DNA from: Planctomycetaceae bacterium
Lineage (GTDB): Bacteria > Planctomycetota > Phycisphaerae > SM23-33
Reading direction: 5' to 3'
Assembly (NCBI GenBank): GCA_021371965.1
Contig: JAJFVE010000188.1
Span: forward strand, 1 to 37,410
Length of the DNA stretch: 37,410 nt
The notes beneath the pieces are model-generated. The model was not told the origin of the DNA, did not search any database, and worked only from the letters and a program-made list of their open reading frames with translations. Positions 31,639 through 37,410 of the stretch are shown one piece after another (the stretch's first letter is position 1; every line of letters starts with the position of its first letter). The translations under genes and the position numbers were made by a program.

Positions 31639-34600
31639 ACCTGCCCGAGCTGTGCATCCGCCGGCCGGTGATGACCACGCTGATGATGGCCGGACTGCTG
31701 CTGGTGGGCGTGATCAGCTACCGCGACCTGCCCGTCAGCGACTTGCCCAACGTCGATTTCCCCACCATCCTGGTTTCCGCCGCGTTGCCCGGGGCCAGCC
31801 CCGAGACCATGGCCTCGGCGGTCGCCACGCCGCTCGAAAAGCAGTTCACCACCATCGCGGGGCTGGCGTCGATGTCCTCATCGAGCCAACTGGGCAGCAC
31901 GCAGATCACGCTGCAGTTCGACCTGTCTCGCAGCATCGACGCGGCGGCGCTGGACGTGCAGGCGGCTATTTCGCAGGCCGGGGGCCAACTCCCGCCCGAG
32001 CTGCCCAATCCGCCCTCGTTCCGCAAGGTCAACCCGGCGGATCAACCGATCCTCTACATCGCCCTGACCAGCCCGACGCTGCCGGTCTGGACGCTGGACG
32101 AATACGGCGAGACGCTGATGGCCCAGCGCATCAGCACCATCTCCGGCGTGGCGCAGGTGGTGGTTTTCGGCGCGCAGAAATACGCCGTCCGCATCCGCGC
32201 GAATCCCTCGCTGCTGGCCAACATCAACCTGAGCATCGACGAAGTCGCCCAGGCGGTGCAGGAGGGAAACGTCACGCTGCCCACCGGCGTGCTCTACGGT
32301 CCGCACAAGGCCTTCACCATCGAGGCCACCGGGCAGCTCAACGACGCGGCCGCCTACCGACCGCTGATCGTCGCGTATCGCGGCGGCGCCGTCGTGCGGC
32401 TGCAAGACGTCGCCACGGTCTTCGACAGCGTCGAGAACGACACGACCGCCGCCTGGTACTGCACGCGCCAAAGCCAGCAGCGGTCTGTGATCCTGGCGAT
32501 CCAGCGCCAGCCGGGCACCAACACGGTCGAGGTGGCCGGCGCCGTCAAGAAACTGCTGCCGACCTTCCAGGCGCAACTGCCCACCTCCGTCTCGCTGCAC
32601 ATGCTGTATGACCGCTCGCAGGCGGTCGAGGCATCGGCCAACGACGTGCAGGTCACGCTGCTGCTGACGCTGGCTCTGGTGGTGGCGGTGATCTTCCTGT
32701 TCCTGCGCAGCGTCGCCGCGACGATCATTCCCAGCCTGACGCTGCCGATGTCCATCATCGCGACCTTCGCCGTGATGTACCTGCTGAACTACAGCCTGGA
32801 CAACCTCTCGCTGATGGCCCTGACGCTGTCGGTGGGGTTCGTCGTCGACGACGCCATCGTCATGCTCGAAAATATCGTCCGCCACATGGAGATGGGCAAG
32901 CCCCGCCTGCAGGCGGCGCTGGAGGGCTCGCGAGAAATCGGCTTCACCATCATCTCGATGACCATCTCGCTCTCGGCGGTCTTCATCCCCGTGTTGTTCA
33001 TGGGCGGTATCGTCGGGCGGCTGTTCCGCGAGTTCGCCGTCACCATCGGCGCGGCTGTGCTGATCTCCGGGTTCGTCTCGCTGACGCTGACGCCGATGAT
33101 GTGCAGCCGCTTCCTGCGCCCGCCGCAGAGCGGTCGCCGCGGCCGCCTGTACGCCGCCGGCGAGCGGGCCTTCGAACGCATCGTCGGCCTCTACGGACGC
33201 ACGCTCAGGCCGGTGCTGGCCCACCGCCTGATCACCGTGCTGGTCTCGCTGGCGGTGCTGGCGGGCACCTTCTGGCTGTTTGTGGCCGTGCCCAAGGGCT
33301 TCCTGCCCAGCGAAGACCGCTCGCAGGTGTTCTGCTACGTGCAGGCGTCCGAGGGCATCTCGTACGAGTCGATGTTCGCCCACCAGCAGGCCGTCAACGA
33401 CGCCATCCAGCAGTTCAGTTTCGTCGACTCCTTCATGTCCAGCGCCGGCGGGCGAGGGGGCTTCGGCGCGCTCAACACCGGATTCATCTTCATCCGCCTC
33501 AAGCCGCCCAGCCAACGCGAGGCGTCGGCCGACCAGATCGTCCAGGTGCTTCGCCGCTCGCTGTCGGACGTTCCGGGGGTCGAGGTCTTTCCCCAGAATC
33601 CGCCGATCATCTCCGTCGGCGGGCAGCTCACCAAGAGCCAGTACCAGTACACGATCCAGGGCCCCGACACCACCGCCCTGTACCAGTACGCCCAGAAGCT
33701 CGAGGCCCGCCTGCGCGGACGCCCCGGGTTCCAGGATGTCACCAGCGACCTGCAGATCAAGAATCCGCAGGTCACCGTGCAGATCGACCGCGACAAGGCC
33801 CGCGCGTACGGCCTCAACGCCCGGCAGATCGAGACGACGCTGTTCAACGCCTACGCCTCGCGCCAGATCTCGACCATCCTGGCGCCCAACAACCAGTACC
33901 AGGTGATTCTCGAATCGCTGATCCCGTACCAGCAGTACCCCAGCGACCTGCGCCTGATCTATACTCGCTCGTCCAACGGGCCGCTGGTGCCGCTGTCGGC
34001 CGTCGCGACGCTCACCGAGGGCGTGGGCCCGCTGACGATCAACCACCTCGGGCAATTGCCCTCGGTGACGATCTCGTTCAACCTCCCGCCGGGAAGTTCG
34101 CTGGGCCCGGCCGTGGCGGAGGTGCAGCGGCTGGCCAGCGACCTGCCGGCGACGATGTCCACGAGTTTCCAGGGGACGGCGCAGGCGTTCCAGTCGTCGC
34201 AGTCGGGCATGCTGCTGCTGATCGCCGTGGCGGTCTTGGTGATCTACCTCGTGCTGGGCATCTTGTACGAGAGCTTCATCCACCCCATCACGATTCTGAC
34301 GGCCTTGCCGTTTGCGGGCTTCGGCGCGCTGGCCGCCCTGGCGCTGACGGGGACCGACCTGTCGCTCTATGCGTTCGTGGGCATCATCATGCTGGTGGGC
34401 CTGGTGAAGAAGAACGGGATCATGATGATCGACTTCGCCATCGAGGCCCAGCGCCGCGAGGGAAAGAGCCCCCACGACGCGATCTACGAGGCCTGCCTGA
34501 TCCGCTTTCGCCCGATTATGATGACGACGGTGGCGGCCCTGATGGCCGGACTGCCCATCGCCCTGGGCGGCGGGATCGGCGCCGACAGCCGCCGCCCGCT

Positions 34601-34748
34601 CGGCATCGCCGTCGTCGGCGGGCTGATATTCAGCCAAACCCTGACGCTCTACGTCACGCCGGTCTTCTATCTGTTATTTGAACGCCTGCGCACCTGGCGC
34701 CGACGGGGAAAGCAACCCCAAGGCACGCTCCAGGGAAAAGAGCTCTGA
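31635..34748 (+). CDS. RND efflux permease (AcrB/MdtB-like)
   Basis: This 1037-residue inner-membrane pump has the size and duplicated layout of hydrophobe/amphiphile RND permeases: TM1 near residues 10-30, a large periplasmic loop, TM2-6, a second loop and TM8-12. The proton-relay aspartates lie in LSVGFVVDDAIVMLENIVRH (TM4) and the lysine in VGLVKKNGIMMIDF (TM10). PAVAEVQRL and the funnel-like loops fit the porter domains. It works with the preceding adaptor to export drugs or lipophilic compounds using the proton gradient. The pair stands between divergent or convergent unrelated genes and looks like a two-gene operon. Confidence 0.93.
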   Translation: MNLPELCIRRPVMTTLMMAGLLLVGVISYRDLPVSDLPNVDFPTILVSAALPGASPETMASAVATPLEKQFTTIAGLASMSSSSQLGSTQITLQFDLSRSIDAAALDVQAAISQAGGQLPPELPNPPSFRKVNPADQPILYIALTSPTLPVWTLDEYGETLMAQRISTISGVAQVVVFGAQKYAVRIRANPSLLANINLSIDEVAQAVQEGNVTLPTGVLYGPHKAFTIEATGQLNDAAAYRPLIVAYRGGAVVRLQDVATVFDSVENDTTAAWYCTRQSQQRSVILAIQRQPGTNTVEVAGAVKKLLPTFQAQLPTSVSLHMLYDRSQAVEASANDVQVTLLLTLALVVAVIFLFLRSVAATIIPSLTLPMSIIATFAVMYLLNYSLDNLSLMALTLSVGFVVDDAIVMLENIVRHMEMGKPRLQAALEGSREIGFTIISMTISLSAVFIPVLFMGGIVGRLFREFAVTIGAAVLISGFVSLTLTPMMCSRFLRPPQSGRRGRLYAAGERAFERIVGLYGRTLRPVLAHRLITVLVSLAVLAGTFWLFVAVPKGFLPSEDRSQVFCYVQASEGISYESMFAHQQAVNDAIQQFSFVDSFMSSAGGRGGFGALNTGFIFIRLKPPSQREASADQIVQVLRRSLSDVPGVEVFPQNPPIISVGGQLTKSQYQYTIQGPDTTALYQYAQKLEARLRGRPGFQDVTSDLQIKNPQVTVQIDRDKARAYGLNARQIETTLFNAYASRQISTILAPNNQYQVILESLIPYQQYPSDLRLIYTRSSNGPLVPLSAVATLTEGVGPLTINHLGQLPSVTISFNLPPGSSLGPAVAEVQRLASDLPATMSTSFQGTAQAFQSSQSGMLLLIAVAVLVIYLVLGILYESFIHPITILTALPFAGFGALAALALTGTDLSLYAFVGIIMLVGLVKKNGIMMIDFAIEAQRREGKSPHDAIYEACLIRFRPIMMTTVAALMAGLPIALGGGIGADSRRPLGIAVVGGLIFSQTLTLYVTPVFYLLFERLRTWRRRGKQPQGTLQGKEL

Positions 34749-34760
34749 GCCCCGCGCCGG

Positions 34761-35837
34761 TTACCTGGCGGGGGACACTTCCTTGCCGGCCTTGGCGGAG
34801 GCGTTGATGGCCGTCAGCACGCGCACGACGTCGAGGCCTTGCTCGGGCGTGGCGGGCACCTGGCCTTTGCCGCGGCAGGCGGCCGCGAACAGGCGCGCCT
34901 GGCGCGTGAAAAATTCTTCGGTGGAGATCACGGGCACTTCGACGTTGGCGGGCTGATTCTTCTGCTCGGTGAAGATCGTGACCTTGTCGCCGCCGGGGGT
35001 GAAGACGGCTCCGCCCTTGGTGCCGTTGAACTCGATGAAGCCCGCATCGGGACCGTTGACCGCCCAGGCGATGTTGAAGTTCAGCGTGGCGCTCTTGCCG
35101 AAACGCACCAAGCCGGTGGTGTAATCTTCCACGTCGAACGTGCCGTCGTAGCGCGGCGGACCCGCCCACATGCCGCCAAAGTGATAGCCCTTCATCAGCG
35201 GGCCGAACTTGGCGTAGTTGGCGGCGCTGACGGCGGTGGCCTTCCACAGGCCCGAGACGTACATCGCCAGGTCGATCCAGTGCACGCCGATATCCATCAC
35301 GGCGCCGCCGCCGGACTTCTTGAGCGTCGTGAACCACCCGCCCAGGCCCGGGATCCCGCGCCGGCGGATCAGCGTGGCGCGGACGTGATAGATCTCGCCC
35401 AGCTTGCCGCTGTCGATGAGCTTCTTGATCGTCATCGCACGGCCGTCCTGACGCCAGACCACGCCGATCTGCAGGGCCAAGCCTTTCCGACGCGCCCTGA
35501 CGGCCGCGGCGACCATCGCCTTGGCGTCGGCGACCGAGACGGTCATCGGCTTTTCGCACAGGACGTGCTTGCCCGCCTCCAGGGCGGCGATCGTCACCGG
35601 GGCGTGGAGATAGTTGGGCAGGGGGACGACCACGGCGTCCACATCGGCGCTGCTCAGGAGCTTTCGGTAGTCTGTGTAGGTCTGCGTGATGTTGTACTTT
35701 TCGGCCGTGCGCTGCAGTGCGGCTTTATCGATGTCGCACAGGGCGGTGAGCTGGAAGTCAGGATACTGGGAGAAATTGCCCGCGTGGCAGTTGCCCATCG
35801 TGCCGGTGCCGATAACGCCGATCTTGATCTTGTCCAT
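34761..35837 (-). CDS. Gfo/Idh/MocA family oxidoreductase
   Basis: This 358-residue NAD(P)-dependent dehydrogenase has a Rossmann nucleotide-binding start (IGVIGTGTMGNCHAG, GxGxxG at 10-15) and the EKP motif (E95, K96, P97), whose lysine is catalytic. GGGAVMDIGVHWIDLA supplies the C-terminal-domain Asp and His. Such enzymes oxidise or epimerise sugars and inositols. No signal peptide is seen. AGAGGA lies 4 nt upstream of the ATG. It follows the sugar-isomerase-like gene by 27 nt, a pairing frequent in planctomycetes and suggestive of a sugar catabolic step. Confidence 0.9.
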   Translation of the reverse strand: MDKIKIGVIGTGTMGNCHAGNFSQYPDFQLTALCDIDKAALQRTAEKYNITQTYTDYRKLLSSADVDAVVVPLPNYLHAPVTIAALEAGKHVLCEKPMTVSVADAKAMVAAAVRARRKGLALQIGVVWRQDGRAMTIKKLIDSGKLGEIYHVRATLIRRRGIPGLGGWFTTLKKSGGGAVMDIGVHWIDLAMYVSGLWKATAVSAANYAKFGPLMKGYHFGGMWAGPPRYDGTFDVEDYTTGLVRFGKSATLNFNIAWAVNGPDAGFIEFNGTKGGAVFTPGGDKVTIFTEQKNQPANVEVPVISTEEFFTRQARLFAAACRGKGQVPATPEQGLDVVRVLTAINASAKAGKEVSPAR

Positions 35838-35864
35838 AGAATCCTCTTTCGTTTGCTGTCGGTC

Positions 35865-36752
35865 TTACGAATTCTTGAGCAGGTCGGTCAGAAACTTGAC
35901 GGCCAGTTCGATGTCGGTTCGCGGTTCGCGGCCGACCTCGCGTTCGACGGTCAAATAGTAATCGTACTTTGCCGCTTTCAGCGCGGCCAGGTACGCCGCC
36001 CACGGCACTGCCCCCTGGCCCAGCGGCACTTCGCGGATAAACTCGCTGACATCGAATGCCGCGATGCCCGCCTCGGCGAATGCGCCGTAGAGTGCTTCGG
36101 CGTCGCAGGGCTTGAGGTTGAGCCCGTCCTTGGCGTGCGTGTGGACGATATAGGGCCCCAGGGTCGTCGTCGCGGCGGGAATGTCCTCGGCGATGACCAT
36201 CGCCAGATTCGCCGGGTCGAAGTTTACGCTGATGCCCCCGCCGACGGCGACTTCGTCGAGAAAGCTTTTGAGAACCGCCGCGGGTTCGGGGCCGGTCTCG
36301 ATGGCGAAGGTGGCGCCCATGTCTTTTCCGGCGGCAGCTAGCTTGCGGCAGGCGTCGAGCATGACGCCCCATCGCGGGTTCTTGCGATCCGGTTCTCGGT
36401 CGGGGCGGGGCATGCCGACCGTCGGCAGCACACCGATGTGCGTGGTGACGACGCGGCAACTCAGGTCCAGGGCGAGTTCCGCGACGCGGCGCGAGTCGTC
36501 GACGCGTCTGGCGTTGTCTTGTGCGATCTCGAACCCGTGCCCGCCGAAGTCGCCGCAGATCGCCGCGAACTCGAGACCCAAGTCCTGCGTCTTCTTGAGC
36601 AGGTCGCGCCTTCTGGTTCCCTTGAGCGTGCGCGGATGCGTCTCGCCGGCGGTGGCGTACATCTGCACGCCTTGCGCGCCGATGTCCGCGGCGGCGTAGA
36701 GTCCGCCGTCGAGACCTTCGCGGAATGATTCAACCATCACGCCGATTTTCAT
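35865..36752 (-). CDS. Sugar phosphate isomerase/epimerase (TIM barrel)
   Basis: This 295-residue protein belongs to the AP-endonuclease-2/xylose-isomerase-like TIM barrel group. Metal-binding residues expected at strand ends are visible: FAIETGPEP (Glu), NFDPANLAM (Asp), VHTHAKDG (His) and LTVEREVG (Glu). Members isomerise or epimerise keto-sugars or inositols. AGGAG precedes the ATG by about 8 nt. It is the first gene of a two-gene unit with the Gfo/Idh oxidoreductase and lies just downstream of ffh's terminator. The substrate cannot be deduced from sequence alone. Confidence 0.88.
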   Translation of the reverse strand: MKIGVMVESFREGLDGGLYAAADIGAQGVQMYATAGETHPRTLKGTRRRDLLKKTQDLGLEFAAICGDFGGHGFEIAQDNARRVDDSRRVAELALDLSCRVVTTHIGVLPTVGMPRPDREPDRKNPRWGVMLDACRKLAAAGKDMGATFAIETGPEPAAVLKSFLDEVAVGGGISVNFDPANLAMVIAEDIPAATTTLGPYIVHTHAKDGLNLKPCDAEALYGAFAEAGIAAFDVSEFIREVPLGQGAVPWAAYLAALKAAKYDYYLTVEREVGREPRTDIELAVKFLTDLLKNS

Positions 36753-36787
36753 TGTGCCTGCTCCTGAGGTGGGCGTGAGATTACATC

Positions 36788-36819
36788 AAAAGCCCCTGGG
36801 TTACAACCCAGGGGCTTTT
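36788..36819. terminator. Bidirectional-looking intrinsic terminator after ffh
   Basis: AAAAGCCCCTGGGTT (36788-36802) and AACCCAGGGGCTTTT (36805-36819) form a perfect stem with flanking A and T runs. On the minus strand it lies 17 nt past the ffh stop codon and ends in UUUU. Confidence 0.9.
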
Positions 36820-36836
36820 ACCGGAAGAATCGGCGC

Positions 36837-37410
36837 CTACCGGCGTTTGCGTTTGTTTCGTTTTTCGCGATCCTTCTTGGTCAGACGCTTGGAGCGCTGC
36901 TTGACCTTGAATCGCGGAACCCCGCCGGCGCCGGCGATTTGGGAGAACTGCTGCGCCATCTTCATGCGCCCCGCCTGATCTTTGCCCGCCATCTGTTTCA
37001 TCATGGCGGCAGCCTGTTCAAAGCTCTTGACCAGACCGGAGACGTCCTGTGGGTCGGTGCCGGACCCTCGAGCGATGCGGCGGCGGCGCGAGGCTTCGAT
37101 CGTGCTGGGGTCTTCCCGCTCCTTGACGGTCATCGAGTGGATAATCGCCTCCATCGACGCCAACTCGTCCCCGTCCATCTGCATCGCTTCCATCTGCTCG
37201 CCCATACCGGGCATCATCTTGAGCAGTTCCTTCAGCGGACCCATCTTCTGCATCTGCTTGATCTGGGCCAGGAAGTCCGTCAGGGTGAAGCGGCCCTTGG
37301 CCATCTTCTCCTGCATCTTGGCGGCCTGTTCGGCGTCGAACTGCTGCTGGGCCTTTTCGACCAGCGTGACGACGTCGCCCATGCCCAGGATGCGCCCGGC
37401 CATCCGGTCG
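36837..37410 (-). CDS. ffh: Signal recognition particle protein Ffh, C-terminal part
   Basis: This is the end of ffh; the gene continues past the window edge, and the visible 191 codons start in [12 protein letters not shown]. This is the methionine-rich M domain that binds signal peptides and [36 protein letters not shown], and the conserved RNA-contact helix [20 protein letters not shown]. The C-terminal tail is highly basic ([19 protein letters not shown]), which is common. It guides membrane-protein ribosomes to FtsY. The N-terminal GTPase domain lies outside the window. Confidence 0.96.
   Translation of the reverse strand, partial: DRMAGRILGMGDVVTLVEKAQQQFDAEQAAKMQEKMAKGRFTLTDFLAQIKQMQKMGPLKELLKMMPGMGEQMEAMQMDGDELASMEAIIHSMTVKEREDPSTIEASRRRRIARGSGTDPQDVSGLVKSFEQAAAMMKQMAGKDQAGRMKMAQQFSQIAGAGGVPRFKVKQRSKRLTKKDREKRNKRKRR

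Noticed and set aside
31878..34637. A 919-codon open frame antisense to the RND permease
   Set aside because: It mirrors the codon pattern of the real gene in GC-rich DNA, is low-complexity (Arg, Gln, Asp, His rich) and matches no family; the permease on the plus strand is unambiguous.
1..37410. CRISPR arrays, tRNA or rRNA genes, intact insertion sequences
   Set aside because: Looked for; no regularly spaced repeats, cloverleaf sequences, rRNA segments or complete transposase genes were seen.

Overview
The window is GC-rich, gene-dense bacterial chromosome. It most resembles a planctomycete of the Phycisphaerae type. Pointers are two PEP-CTERM surface proteins plus a decayed third, a large prepilin-like (G|MTLTE) protein, a sulfatase, a uroporphyrinogen-decarboxylase-family protein, a Gfo/Idh oxidoreductase paired with a TIM-barrel sugar isomerase, a long secreted PQQ-propeller protein, and a TMTC-like membrane/TPR protein. 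The taxonomic placement is an inference from gene content only.

Layout. 1-1550: a URO-D family gene, then a short graveyard (an unrecognised C-terminal scrap, a nested hairpin, a transposase tail). 1550-3610: a PEP-CTERM gene on the minus strand with promoter and terminator, then a long gap holding a decayed PEP-CTERM tail and a frameshifted signal peptide. 3612-10582: a surface-glycan block with a GT9 glycosyltransferase and a DegT/DnrJ aminotransferase (plus strand, ATGA-coupled), facing a radical SAM/SPASM protein and a TMTC-like GT-C/TPR protein (minus strand), closed by a second PEP-CTERM gene with an intrinsic terminator. 11057-18408: prepilin-like protein, HEAT-repeat protein, RlmI-like methyltransferase and a 1296-residue PQQ-propeller protein. 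18409-24123: envelope and housekeeping functions (CPBP protease diverging from a Do-type HtrA protease, a TauE/SafE permease coupled to a DUF1634 partner, a sulfatase), with several small repeat families in the gaps. 24271-26696: a PEBP-family protein coupled by ATGA to a monomeric class II (B12-dependent) ribonucleotide reductase. 26717-26893: a candidate free-standing small RNA gene. 26993-30312: hybrid histidine kinase, DHH phosphoesterase and a DUF5661-like protein, all on the minus strand. 30415-34748: an RND efflux pair. 34761-36752: Gfo/Idh oxidoreductase and sugar isomerase. 36837-37410: the C-terminal part of ffh, cut by the window edge.

The strongest candidate for something undescribed is the intergenic RNA at 26752-26893. 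It has a near-consensus promoter (TTGAGA, 17 nt, TATGAT), a long imperfect hairpin starting at the predicted +1, and a second structured domain ending in a U-tract, and I could not match it to a known RNA family. Second is a family of 9-bp tandem units (consensus N-CTC-N-GCG-N) in four intergenic places. Third is the glycan/PEP-CTERM block with its unusual pairing of a radical SAM protein and a TMTC-like protein. No tRNA, rRNA, CRISPR array or intact insertion sequence was seen.
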